A stretch of DNA of 14,812 nucleotides from Clostridiales bacterium (GCA_004555155.1 SFJH01000045.1:1-14812); one strand, 5' to 3'; shown: positions 1 through 7,124, counted from the stretch's first letter. Translations and numbers: made by a program. The notes: a model not told the origin generated them from the letters alone.

Positions 1-1485
1 GTGGGGCTGCAGGTCGGAGTACACCTTCACGTGCTCGTCGCTAAAGCCGCTCTTGAACGTGGCCAGCAGATGTCCGCCCCGCTCCACGAACCGCTTCAGC
101 GCGTTCAGCGTCCGCTCGGGGGCCGCGTACAGCGCCGGAACCACGATTACGTCGTACCGGTCGCAGTCCAGGTTCTCCGGGAAGCGCACGTCCACGCCCA
201 CGTTGCGGCGGTACAGCGCGTCGTAGGCCCAGCGCAGCACGTCGTTGTATTTGCCCACGCCCGGAATTTCGAACCACTCCACGGCGGTCAGCGCCTCGTT
301 GCTGGCCAGCAGCGCCACGCGGTTGCGCTTGTGTAGACCCGTCAGCGCGCCGGACAGCCGCTGAAACAGCGCGCCCACCGTCTGCGCCTCACGATAGGTG
401 GCGTTGGGCGCGAAGTCGTGGCTGAGCAGGCCCTTCCAGTAGGTTTCAAACGAATTGTGAATCGAGTGCCAGTGCCAGTATTCCACCATCTCCGCGCCGG
501 AGGCGACGTGACTGACCGCCTGCAGCGCCAGCTGGCCCGGGAACGGCGTCCACTGGGGGAAGCCCTGGGCCTCGGTCTCCAGCACCAGGTAGGGCGCGTC
601 CATGAGGCTGCGGGTGATGTCTCCGCCCAGCGCGATTTCCACGCCCGTCAGCTGCATCTGGCTCGGGTGATAGATGTCGCAGCCCGCCACGGTCAGCGCC
701 CGCGAGGCGTGCAGATGATCCACCGCCGGCTGGATGCCGTAGGAATGGCCGCGCCACTCGAAGTCGAAATTGTGGGTGACGAACTGATCCGCCCGGCGGT
801 ACTCGTCCACGATCTTTCGCTGCCACAGCAGAAATTCCGTCACCAGCCCGCGCCGGTACCGGTCGAACTCCGCGCCCAGCGAGGCGTTGATGGTGCCGCG
901 CGGGTCGGGGAAATCCTCCCAGGCGTCCACGCGGTTGGACCAGTAGTCCAGCCCGAAGGCCGCGTTCAGCGCGTCCGTGGTGCCGAACTTCTGCCGCAGG
1001 TAGCGCACGAAGCCGCGCCGCACGTTCTCGCCCGCCGTGTCGTAATACTTCGTCTCGTTGTCCAACTGATAGCCGATCACCGCCGGATGCTGCGCCACGT
1101 GGCCGATCAGCTGCCGGATGGCCCGCTCCGCATAAAACCGGTAGGCGGGCGACGCGATGTCCATGATCTGCCGCGCGCCGTACCGCGGGCGGCCCCGGTG
1201 GGTCTCCGCCAGCACCTCGGGATGCAGCTTCTCCATCCACGACGGAATCGCGTATGTGGGCGTGCCCACGATCACGTCGATCCCGGCGGCGTACATGGCG
1301 TCCAGCACCCGGTCCACATGGTCGAAAGTGAACACGCCGGGCTGCTTCTCCAGCGTGCTCCACGTGGATTCCGCGATGCGCACGGTGTTGATGCCCGCCG
1401 CCTTCATCATGCGGACGTCCTCGTCCAGCCGCTCATAGGGCATGTATTCGGTGTAATAGGCCACGCCATAGCGAAGTTTATCCAT
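1..1485 (-). CDS. GH42 beta-galactosidase, C-terminus beyond the window
   Basis: Glycoside hydrolase family 42 beta-galactosidase, which releases terminal galactose from oligosaccharides and is probably cytoplasmic because no signal peptide is seen. The start is ATG at 1485 (MDKLRYGVAYYTEY), preceded by GGGAGGG at a normal distance; the frame is open to base 1, giving 495 residues of a family usually about 650-690 long, so it is partial by window edge, not broken. Visible features are the (beta/alpha)8 barrel from residue 1 to about 380, the YQLDNE motif whose E144 fits the acid/base, and VLETEAQGF whose E303 fits the nucleophile (family knowledge, by motif position). TPTYAIPSWM and the W-rich segment near 337-350 also fit the barrel. 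Residues from about 385 on (RVALLASNEA, YDVIVVPALY) fit the Rossmann-like trimerisation domain. It lies 54 bp after the M24 peptidase gene on the same strand with no clear promoter between, so it may be co-transcribed. Confidence 0.93.
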   Translation of the reverse strand, partial: MDKLRYGVAYYTEYMPYERLDEDVRMMKAAGINTVRIAESTWSTLEKQPGVFTFDHVDRVLDAMYAAGIDVIVGTPTYAIPSWMEKLHPEVLAETHRGRPRYGARQIMDIASPAYRFYAERAIRQLIGHVAQHPAVIGYQLDNETKYYDTAGENVRRGFVRYLRQKFGTTDALNAAFGLDYWSNRVDAWEDFPDPRGTINASLGAEFDRYRRGLVTEFLLWQRKIVDEYRRADQFVTHNFDFEWRGHSYGIQPAVDHLHASRALTVAGCDIYHPSQMQLTGVEIALGGDITRSLMDAPYLVLETEAQGFPQWTPFPGQLALQAVSHVASGAEMVEYWHWHSIHNSFETYWKGLLSHDFAPNATYREAQTVGALFQRLSGALTGLHKRNRVALLASNEALTAVEWFEIPGVGKYNDVLRWAYDALYRRNVGVDVRFPENLDCDRYDVIVVPALYAAPERTLNALKRFVERGGHLLATFKSGFSDEHVKVYSDLQPH

Positions 1486-1539
1486 TCCAAAGCCCTCCCG
1501 CCGTTCGTATTGGGAATGTTTTCCGGGGGGCGCGCTGCG

Positions 1540-2229
1540 TCACAGCGCCGCCAGACGCCCCGCCTCAAAGCGATAGATGTCCTCCCGCTTGAACCCGTAT
1601 GCGGAGCCGGGCAGGCCGATGTGCGGCTCAAACGTGAACAGCCCCGCCTCCGCCAGCCGCGCGTGGTTTCCCCGCTCGATGTACACCCGCGCATCCCGCG
1701 AGCGCACGATGGAATGCCCGAGGTTTCCCAGAAAATCCAGATTCACGAACCCGGCTTCCCGGATGACCGCGTTCATATGGGCGTACAGCTGATGAAACGT
1801 GGTGTCCGTTGTGACGAACCGCAGCAGCTCCGCGTGCAGCCGCTCCTCCAGCAGCTGGCCGCTTTTCCACTCCCCGCGGGCGATATCCGCAGGGTTTTCC
1901 ACAACCCTGCCGCCTTCCAACACGATGGTGCGCGCGAAATCGCCCCAGGTGTCCCCCACCTGCGGGCTCAGGTCGATGGTGACCACGTCGTCCGCGGCGA
2001 TGACCCGGTCGGACGTATGGTACTGCCGTCCGGACACCGACACGGCGGTCTCGTCGCCCGCAAAGCAGAACGCGCCCACGCCGTAATACCAGAATGAATT
2101 CGCACCCAGCCTGCGCATCTCGTCCTCGCAGAGCTGCCGAATCCCGGTCAGCCGCATGCCGGGGCGAATCTCTGCCCGCGCCCGCTGCATCGCCCGCTTT
2201 GCGATCCGCTGCACCTCTACATATTCCAT
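1540..2229 (-). CDS. M24-family metallopeptidase, catalytic domain only
   Basis: A 229-residue pita-bread-fold metallopeptidase of the methionine aminopeptidase / Xaa-Pro aminopeptidase (M24) family. The five metal ligands expected for the family are all visible: D86 (TIDLSPQ), D97 (GDFART), H172 (LGHSI), E201 (FTFEPH) and E216 (KREDIYRFE), so it is predicted to be active and to bind two metal ions. It has no N-terminal creatinase-like domain, and at this length it is only the catalytic half, unlike typical Xaa-Pro peptidases of about 350 residues or more. The start is ATG at 2229 with AGAGGGG about 8 nt upstream; a longer open frame upstream runs antisense-like through the intergenic hairpin and end of pepT and was rejected. 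It sits directly downstream of pepT, consistent with a small peptide-degradation cluster. The exact substrate (N-terminal Met, X-Pro or other) cannot be told. Confidence 0.87.
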   Translation of the reverse strand: MEYVEVQRIAKRAMQRARAEIRPGMRLTGIRQLCEDEMRRLGANSFWYYGVGAFCFAGDETAVSVSGRQYHTSDRVIAADDVVTIDLSPQVGDTWGDFARTIVLEGGRVVENPADIARGEWKSGQLLEERLHAELLRFVTTDTTFHQLYAHMNAVIREAGFVNLDFLGNLGHSIVRSRDARVYIERGNHARLAEAGLFTFEPHIGLPGSAYGFKREDIYRFEAGRLAAL

Positions 2230-2251
2230 CGCTTCCGCCCCTCTTCCACAA

Positions 2252-2285
2252 GGGCCAGCGAACGAAAACAAACGTCCGCTGGCCC
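2252..2285 (-). terminator. Strong hairpin after pepT, possible weak terminator
   Basis: A 13-bp inverted repeat with an 8-nt loop lies between the pepT stop and the M24 peptidase start. Arms are 2252-2264 and 2273-2285. On the minus-strand RNA the one imperfect position becomes a G-U pair, whereas on the plus strand it is an A-C mismatch, so the structure fits minus-strand transcription. It is followed by UUGUGG rather than a U-run, so it may act as a partial terminator or an mRNA-stabilising hairpin rather than a full intrinsic terminator. Confidence 0.45.
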
Positions 2286-2297
2286 CATTTTCAAGGA

Positions 2298-3503
2298 TTA
2301 TTTTGCTGCGATCAGATGCTTGAGCATCTCCACCATCTTGTCCATATCCTGCACGAATGCCAGCTCCCTGCGGCCATGGGCGTTCATGCCGCCGGTGGCG
2401 ATGTTCGGGCAGGGCAGACCCATGTAGGACAGCGTCGCGCCGTCCGTGCCGCCGCGAATGGCCACGGAGTACGGCTCCACGCCAACGGCGCGGTAGGCCT
2501 CGCGGGCGCGATCCACCACGTACATCTTGTCCTCCAGCACGGTGCGCATGTTGGCATACTGATCCTCGATCTTCGCGGTGACGACGCCCTCGCCGTACTT
2601 GCGGTTCATGTACTCGGCGCACTTGGCGAAGAACACCTTGCGGCTCTCGAAGATGTCCTTGTTGTGGTCGCGGATGATGTACACCAGATGGGCGGACTCC
2701 TCCTTCGCCTCGATGCGCATCAGGTGATAGAAGCCCTCGAAGCCGCTGGTGCAGGCCGGGATCTCCGTGGCCGGCAGCATGGAGGCGAACTCCACCGCCA
2801 GCAGCGCGGCGTTGACCATCTTGTCCTTGGCTCCGCCCGGATGGGTATTGTTGCCCACGATGTCGATCTCGGCGCTGGCCGCGTTGAAGTTCTCAAACTC
2901 GATGCCGCCCGGCAGGCCGCCGTCCAGCGTATAGGCGTAGTCCGCGCCCAGCTCCTCCAGCCGGAAGCACTTCGTGCCGCGGCCGATCTCCTCGTCGGGC
3001 GTGAAGGACAGGCAGATCTTGCCGTGCTTGTAGTCGGGGTTGGCCAGCACCCACTCGGCGAAGGTCAGCGCCACGGCGATGCCCGCCTTGTCGTCCGCGC
3101 CCAGCAGCGTGTTGCCGTCGGTGACGATGATGTCCTCGCCCACGTGATTCTTCAGCTCCGGATAGTCGGCCACGGCGGTCACCAGGCCGTTGGCCAGCGT
3201 GAGGTCCTTGCCGTCGGAGTTGTGAAGCACCGTGGGATTCATGGGCATGCAGGGCGAGTCCTCGATGGTGTCCATGTGCGCCACCAGTCCGATGGCCGGC
3301 TGATTCTCCGCATTGGCCGGAATCGAGCCGTACACATAGCCGTATTCGTCCACGCGGGCGTCGGCGATGCCCATTTCCCGCATCTCCTCCACCAGCGCCT
3401 TCGCCAGCACCAGCTGGCCCGGCGTGCTGGGCTGAGCGGGGCTCAGGCGATTGGACGCCGTGTCGAATTGCACATAGTTCAGAAGTCTCTCATAAGCGCG
3501 CAT
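2298..3503 (-). CDS. pepT: Peptidase T (tripeptide aminopeptidase)
   Basis: A 401-residue M20-family cytosolic aminotripeptidase that removes N-terminal residues from tripeptides. Length and motifs match PepT throughout. Predicted zinc ligands in order are H76 (VAHMDT), D137 (GADDKAG, the bridging Asp), E172 (PDEEIGRG, next to the E171 catalytic base), D194 (TLDGG) and H376 (NAHGRRE). The GNNTHPGGAKDKMVNA segment near 217-232 matches the lid/dimerisation domain; the RGGTDGATLSYMGLP segment near 350-364 lies in the C-terminal catalytic part. The start is ATG at 3503 with TTTTGGAGG about 9 nt upstream. It follows the DUF402 gene by 50 bp on the same strand. A TTGACC sequence sits in that gap, but the facing -10 is poor, so a separate promoter is not claimed. 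Confidence 0.97.
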   Translation of the reverse strand: MRAYERLLNYVQFDTASNRLSPAQPSTPGQLVLAKALVEEMREMGIADARVDEYGYVYGSIPANAENQPAIGLVAHMDTIEDSPCMPMNPTVLHNSDGKDLTLANGLVTAVADYPELKNHVGEDIIVTDGNTLLGADDKAGIAVALTFAEWVLANPDYKHGKICLSFTPDEEIGRGTKCFRLEELGADYAYTLDGGLPGGIEFENFNAASAEIDIVGNNTHPGGAKDKMVNAALLAVEFASMLPATEIPACTSGFEGFYHLMRIEAKEESAHLVYIIRDHNKDIFESRKVFFAKCAEYMNRKYGEGVVTAKIEDQYANMRTVLEDKMYVVDRAREAYRAVGVEPYSVAIRGGTDGATLSYMGLPCPNIATGGMNAHGRRELAFVQDMDKMVEMLKHLIAAK

Positions 3504-3553
3504 GATCTATACCTCCAAAAGTATTGAATGCGTATGATGATCGTATCGTTCGG

Positions 3554-4111
3554 TCAATCCAGTTGTTCCCACGCCACCGCCGGTTTTTCCGCCAACAGCG
3601 CGTAAATCCCGTCGATCTCCGCCATGGCGTCGCGGTTCAGCCAGCTGCGCAGCTCCCGCTCCGTCCGCAGTGCCGTGCGGTGCTGCGCTTCGGAGATCCT
3701 CCCCGCCGTCAGCGCCGCGTCCAGCTCGTCCCGATCCAGCGTCGTCAGCGTGCCGTCCGCGTGCAGCACCAGATCCAGGTACAGATCGTCGAACCGGCAG
3801 TCCTTGTCCGCGCCCAGCGCGTTGCCGTCCGTCACGTCGAAATAATACTGAAGCGGTCTGCCCGCCGGGTCGTACATGGCGGTCATCCACCAGTGCCCGC
3901 CCTCGGGCGCGATCTGCAGCCAGCCATAGCCGTCGTCGGCGATCACCAGCTGCCCGTCTCCATTCCGGACGGAAAACGGCGCATCCACGCGCCCGATGCG
4001 CATGAGCTGCATCTCCGCCTCCGCGCCGCGGAACGGGCCGCGCAGCCGCGCATAGATCACGTCGTGGAACTGCGTCCAGTCGTCGCGACGGATGTGCCGC
4101 CGCAGGTTCAC
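3554..4111 (-). CDS. DUF402 family protein
   Basis: A 185-residue protein matching the DUF402 fold. The signature is the YYFDVTDGN segment (about 89-97), then FDDLYLDLVLHADG (about 107-120), then LDRDEL (125-130), rich in acidic residues that bind metal in characterised members. Some DUF402 proteins are nucleoside di/triphosphate phosphatases (for example staphylococcal Ntdp); whether this one is cannot be told from sequence. The chosen start is GTG at 4111, which overlaps the upstream stop as GTGA, with GGTGGAG just upstream; this suggests translational coupling to the CBM9-like gene. An alternative ATG at 4183 would add 24 arginine-rich residues lying wholly inside the upstream gene and was rejected. 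No signal peptide; cytoplasmic. Confidence 0.78.
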   Translation of the reverse strand: MNLRRHIRRDDWTQFHDVIYARLRGPFRGAEAEMQLMRIGRVDAPFSVRNGDGQLVIADDGYGWLQIAPEGGHWWMTAMYDPAGRPLQYYFDVTDGNALGADKDCRFDDLYLDLVLHADGTLTTLDRDELDAALTAGRISEAQHRTALRTERELRSWLNRDAMAEIDGIYALLAEKPAVAWEQLD

Positions 4112-4680
4112 CGCTCCACCCGCATATCGCCGAAGCACTCGGGCCGGTGAAAGTCCGGCTGCGGCGCGACGACGGGGTTCCAAGTGCCGAAGTGGGGGTG
4201 AATCGTCTCGTCACACTTGTAGAAGTTGCCCTTTGCGCTCATCGCCCACCAGCCGTCCGCGTGCGCCGAGGCCGAAACCCGCGCGCCCGCGGGCAACTGC
4301 TTCCACACCCGGCGGCCCTCACGCCCCTCGCCGATGGCGATGTGCGCCGTGCCCAGGCAGTTGACCTCGATGTTGAAATAGCGCGGATCGTCCGGGAACG
4401 GCTGCACGAAGCACTCCAGACAGCTGTCCACGCATACGCCGCCGCCCACCTCCCGAACCGTGCCGGAGATGGTCTCCTCCCGCGCCAGCATCATCACGCA
4501 GAGTCCGCCGTTCCACGCCGAGGCCGCCGCATGGGCCTCGGGCGTATAGCCGCTCTCGTCCCAGGGATAGTTGTTCACGTCCACCCAGTTGGCCCGATTC
4601 CAGCCTCCGGGCAGCGCCTCCGGGCAGACCGACTGCCCGGTCAGATCCACATACGGGATATCCCGCTTCAATTCGTACAT
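4108..4680 (-). CDS. Carbohydrate-binding family 9-like protein
   Basis: A 190-residue protein resembling the stand-alone CBM9-like proteins of Clostridia. Recognisable parts are the beta-sandwich core around DSCLECFVQPFPDD (85-98) and YFNIEVNCLGTAH (101-113), and the C-terminal PHFGTWNPV / HRPECFG region (162-184). There is no signal peptide or catalytic domain, so it is likely cytoplasmic; its ligand is unknown. The start is ATG at 4680 (MYELKRDIPY) because GGAGGG is 7-8 nt upstream; a TTG six bases earlier is too close to that site. It overlaps the DUF402 gene by 4 bp. It follows parB by 117 bp of very GC-rich DNA containing a quadruplex motif and no visible promoter. The link to parAB is probably positional rather than functional. 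Confidence 0.75.
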   Translation of the reverse strand: MYELKRDIPYVDLTGQSVCPEALPGGWNRANWVDVNNYPWDESGYTPEAHAAASAWNGGLCVMMLAREETISGTVREVGGGVCVDSCLECFVQPFPDDPRYFNIEVNCLGTAHIAIGEGREGRRVWKQLPAGARVSASAHADGWWAMSAKGNFYKCDETIHPHFGTWNPVVAPQPDFHRPECFGDMRVER

Positions 4681-4736
4681 ATCCAACCCTCCGACCGCCT
4701 TTTTCCTCTCCCGCCCGTGCGGGCCACTGCAGTCAC

Positions 4737-4753
4737 GGGGCGGGTGGGTGGGG
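4737..4753 (+). other. G-quadruplex motif with single-base loops
   Basis: The plus strand reads GGGGCGGGTGGGTGGGG: four G-runs separated by single bases, the most stable class of intramolecular quadruplex. The surrounding CACGGGG (4734-4740) and CCCCGTG (4755-4761) form a competing 7-bp inverted repeat. The G-rich strand is the template strand for the leftward genes, so a quadruplex would form on the strand RNA polymerase reads after parB. Function is inferred, not shown. Confidence 0.6.
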
Positions 4754-4797
4754 CCCCCCGTGCGCCGGGCGGGCGCCCTTTCCGCCTCCGCCGCCGG

Positions 4798-5709
4798 TCA
4801 TGCCTCCGGCTTCATGCGCTCGATCACGTCCCAGATGTGCTGCAGATCGTCGGCGCTATAATAGGAAAGCACCAGCTTGCCCTTGTCCATGCCGCCCTCC
4901 AGCTTCACGCGGGTGCCGAACACCTCCCGCGCCATGGATTCCAGGCTGCCCAGCTCCGGCTGGCGCGGCGGGGTCTGCTTCGGCTCCGCGGCAGCCTCGC
5001 CCAGCGCCACCACCTGCTCCAGCCGCCGCACGCTCCACGCCTGCTGCACGGCCAGGTTGGCCAGCTTGATCTTGCGCTCGTCTCCGGGCACCGTCACCAG
5101 CGCGCGGCCATGACCGGCGGTCAGCTTGCCGTCGATCAGCATCTGGCGCACCTCCTCGGGCAGCGTCAGCAGCCGCGTAGCGTTGGCCACCGCCGGTCGG
5201 CTCTTGCCCAGCTGGCGCGCCACCTGATCCTGCGTCATGCCGAAGCGGTCCATCAGCGACTGAATGCCGCTGGCCTCCTCGATGGGGTTCAGGTCGTCGC
5301 GCTGCAGGTTCTCCACCAGCGACGCGGCCATGCGCCGATGCTCGTCCCAATCCCGCACGATGGCCGGGATCGTCTCCATGCCCGCCATGCGCGAGGCGCG
5401 GAAGCGGCGCTCGCCCGCGATGATCGTGTACCGGTCGCCGTTGCGTGCCACCACGATGGGCTGAATCACGCCCACCTCGCCGATGGACTGGCTCAGCTCG
5501 GTCAGTGCCTTCTCGTCAAAGCGGCGGCGCGCCTGATCCTGATTCGGGTCGATGCTGGTCAGCGGCAGCTCCACCACCCGATCCACGTTCTGAACGGACT
5601 CCGCCGCAGCCGGAGCCGCCACCGGCGCGGAAAACGCCTCCGGCTCCGCCGGTTCGCCCAACAGCGCGCCCAGGCCACGGCCCAGGCCGCGCGGATTTTT
5701 CTTCGCCAT
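4798..5709 (-). CDS. parB: Chromosome-partitioning protein ParB / Spo0J
   Basis: A 303-residue ParB family DNA-binding CTPase clamp that loads at parS sites and recruits SMC for chromosome segregation; in spore-formers it also affects entry into sporulation through Soj. Visible features are the typical N-terminus RGLGRGLGALL, an alanine/proline/glutamate-rich linker (about 18-38), the CTPase domain with GERRFRAS (99-106) and ENLQRDDLNPIEEA (133-146), and the parS-reading helix-turn-helix around TQDQVARQLGKSRPAVANAT (159-178). A C-terminal dimerisation segment ends in DVIERMKPEA. ATG at 5709 is preferred because GAGG is about 7 nt upstream; ATG at 5715 (two residues longer) overlaps the parA stop as ATGA but leaves almost no spacing to that site. 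Either way it is translated directly behind parA. Confidence 0.96.
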   Translation of the reverse strand: MAKKNPRGLGRGLGALLGEPAEPEAFSAPVAAPAAAESVQNVDRVVELPLTSIDPNQDQARRRFDEKALTELSQSIGEVGVIQPIVVARNGDRYTIIAGERRFRASRMAGMETIPAIVRDWDEHRRMAASLVENLQRDDLNPIEEASGIQSLMDRFGMTQDQVARQLGKSRPAVANATRLLTLPEEVRQMLIDGKLTAGHGRALVTVPGDERKIKLANLAVQQAWSVRRLEQVVALGEAAAEPKQTPPRQPELGSLESMAREVFGTRVKLEGGMDKGKLVLSYYSADDLQHIWDVIERMKPEA

Positions 5710-5711
5710 AC

Positions 5712-6476
5712 TCATTCCTCATTCCGTTCGATCAGTTCCCGCGCCAGTTCCCGATAGGCCTGCGCGCCCGCGCTGCGCGGATCGTACAGGTGAATCGGCA
5801 GCGCGTGGCTCGGGGCCTCGCTCAGGCGCACGTTGCGCGGAATCACGGTTCCGAACACGCCGCCCTTGAAATACCGCTTCACTTCCTGTACCACCTGAAT
5901 GCCCAGGTTGGTGCGCCCGTCCAGCATGGTCAGCACCACGCCCTCCACGGCCAGCGCCGGGTTCAGCCGCTTGCGCACCAGCTGCAGCGTGTTCATCAGC
6001 TGGCCCACGCCCTCCAGCGCGTAATATTCGCACTGAATCGGGATCAGCACGCTGTCCGCCGCCGTCAGCGCGTTCAGCGTGATCAGCCCCAGCGAGGGCG
6101 GGCAATCGATGAACACGTAGTCGTAGTTGTCCTTCACAGCGCTCAGCGCCCTTTTCAGCAGCGTCTCCCGGCTGTCCATGCCCACCAGCTCGATCTCCGC
6201 GCCCGCCAGCTCGATGGAGGAGGACAGGATGTCCAGCTTATCGAAGCCCGTGGGGCGGATGGCCGACGCCGCGGATTCGCCGTTGATCAGCACATCGTAC
6301 ACGCTCACCGCGTCCGCGTCCAGCTTGCCCAGGCCGCTGGAGGCGTTGCCCTGCGGGTCGATGTCCACAATCAGCGTGCGCTTGCCCGCTTCGGCCACAC
6401 AGGCGCTGAGGTTGACGGACGTGGTGGTCTTGCCCACGCCGCCCTTCTGGTTGGTGATGGCGATGATCTTGCTCAC
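5712..6476 (-). CDS. parA: Chromosome-partitioning ATPase ParA / Soj
   Basis: A 254-residue deviant-Walker ATPase that forms nucleoid-bound dimers and works with ParB to move origins. Seen motifs: KGGVGKTT (11-18, with the signature lysine K11), the DIDPQGNAS motif (38-46) and Walker B FIDCPPSLG (122-130). There is no N-terminal DNA-binding extension, so it is the short chromosomal Soj type rather than a plasmid type Ia ParA. The start is GTG at 6476 with a weak GGGA about 9 nt upstream; an in-frame stop lies 18 nt before it, so no longer form exists. A strong promoter lies about 85-110 bp upstream, leaving a leader of about 75-80 nt. It overlaps or abuts parB and is the first gene of the leftward series. 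Confidence 0.97.
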   Translation of the reverse strand: MSKIIAITNQKGGVGKTTTSVNLSACVAEAGKRTLIVDIDPQGNASSGLGKLDADAVSVYDVLINGESAASAIRPTGFDKLDILSSSIELAGAEIELVGMDSRETLLKRALSAVKDNYDYVFIDCPPSLGLITLNALTAADSVLIPIQCEYYALEGVGQLMNTLQLVRKRLNPALAVEGVVLTMLDGRTNLGIQVVQEVKRYFKGGVFGTVIPRNVRLSEAPSHALPIHLYDPRSAGAQAYRELARELIERNEE

Positions 6477-6560
6477 GGATGCTTCCCGGCTTTCTCATAT
6501 CGTAATGCTCTGCTCGGCCACCGCTGCGGCGACCGGGACAGTATTGAAATTGCTCACTAT

Positions 6561-6589
6561 ATTGTAGCAAGGAAATCCCTCCGATGCAA
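6561..6589 (-). promoter_or_regulatory. Sigma-A-type promoter of parAB
   Basis: Reading the minus strand, TTGCAT (6584-6589) and TACAAT (6561-6566) are separated by exactly 17 bp. Transcription would begin near 6553 and reach the parA GTG at 6476. It faces away from the plus-strand promoter about 70 bp to its right. Confidence 0.8.
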
Positions 6590-6594
6590 GGCGG

Positions 6595-6667
6595 TCATCG
6601 ATAACAATATTGATGAAAACGTGACTTTTCGCCGATGGGCCCCGCGGCGAAATCGGGTTTGCACCCG
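6595..6667. promoter_or_regulatory. Dyads between the two divergent promoters
   Basis: Three inverted repeats fill the space between the divergent promoters. An imperfect 22-bp dyad (6595-6616, arms beginning TCATC and ending GATGA, 8 of 11 positions paired) lies just upstream of the parA -35. An 8-bp stem TTTCGCCG / CGGCGAAA (6627-6634 and 6645-6652) lies centrally. A short palindrome CGGGTTTGCACCCG (6654-6667) covers the -35 of the rightward promoter. They could be operators or a structural divider; no regulator is identified. Confidence 0.4.
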
Positions 6668-6687
6668 ACCTTCAAACCTGCTATAAT
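6659..6687 (+). promoter_or_regulatory. Sigma-A-type promoter reading into the 96-bp array
   Basis: TTGCAC (6659-6664) and a perfect TATAAT (6682-6687) are separated by 17 bp. Transcription would begin near 6694, at the first base or so of the repeat array. The next gene in this direction is the nucleoside kinase at 7149, so the whole array would be its 5-prime leader unless transcription ends inside it. Confidence 0.82.
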
Positions 6688-6697
6688 GGATTTATCT

Positions 6698-7081
6698 TGT
6701 CGGCTGCGCCACCCCCTTCGGGCCTGTCGCAGCTACGCCCGGCATATCCTTCGGAATTGCTCGGGCTAGTCGGGGCTGAAGCCCCTCCCTCTTTGTCGGC
6801 TGCGCCACCCCCTTCGGGCCCGTCGCAGCTACGCCCGGCAAATCCTTCGGCATTGCTCGGGCTAGTCGGCCCTGAAGGCCCTCCCTCTTTGTCGGCTGCG
6901 CCGCCCCCTTCGGGCCTGTCGCAGCTTCGCCCGGCAAATCCTTCGGAATTGCTCGGGCTAGTCGGCCCTAAAGGGCCGACCTCTTTGTCGGCTGCGCCAC
7001 CCCCTTCGGGCCTGTCGCAGCTACGCCCGGCAAATCCTTCGGAATTGCTCGGGCTAGTCGGCCCTGAAGGGCCTCCCTCCT
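6698..7081. repeat. Four tandem copies of a 96-bp hairpin-rich unit
   Basis: Units occupy 6698-6793, 6794-6889, 6890-6985 and 6986-7081, each exactly 96 bp, beginning TGTCGGCTGCGCC. They differ at only a few positions. Each unit can form: a stem GCTGCG / CGCAGC; a longer stem of GCCCG plus CAAATCC closing on GGAATTG and CGGGC; and a terminal stem. The terminal stem is GGCCCT-GA-AGGGCC in copy 4, GGGGCT-GA-AGCCCC in copy 1 (two pairs flipped together), extended to 9 bp GTCGGCCCT-AA-AGGGCCGAC in copy 3, and one pair broken in copy 2. Because 96 is divisible by three, both strands show open frames through the array (a 32-residue repeat). There is no ribosome binding site, the only upstream start (TTG) falls almost on the transcription start, and several changes alter the peptide while keeping the stem. 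It is therefore called a structured repeat rather than a gene. Confidence 0.88.
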
Positions 7082-7082
7082 G

Positions 7083-7124
7083 GTGGCGGCGTATACGGCG
7101 GGGGGTAGCTTGCTTCCCCGTCTA
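7083..7124. repeat. Partial copy of a dispersed hairpin repeat
   Basis: Immediately after the 96-bp array, a hairpin GGGG-T-AGC / GCT-T-CCCC (about 7102-7119) is followed by GTCTAC. The 16 bases at 7107-7122 (AGCTTGCTTCCCCGTC) are identical, in reverse orientation, to 14656-14671 in the palindrome-rich right end; flanking GGTGGC and GGCGGGGG also match. This indicates a dispersed intergenic repeat family. Confidence 0.65.

Noticed and set aside
1356..1371. parS-like sequence around CTCCACGTGGA
   Set aside because: It matches only about 11 of 16 positions of the parS consensus, almost all in the CACGTG core, and lies inside the GH42 coding sequence. The other CACGTG sites in the window match less well.
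418..2097. Plus-strand frame of 559 codons over the GH42 and M24 genes
   Set aside because: It spans two well-supported minus-strand genes and the gap between them and has H/R/V/P-rich composition typical of an antisense shadow.
4687..4797. Intrinsic terminator for parAB
   Set aside because: GC-rich inverted repeats are present but no U-run follows on the minus strand; the region is better described by the quadruplex motif and competing stem.
6698..7081. CRISPR array
   Set aside because: The units are contiguous near-identical 96-bp repeats without unique spacers, and no cas gene is present.
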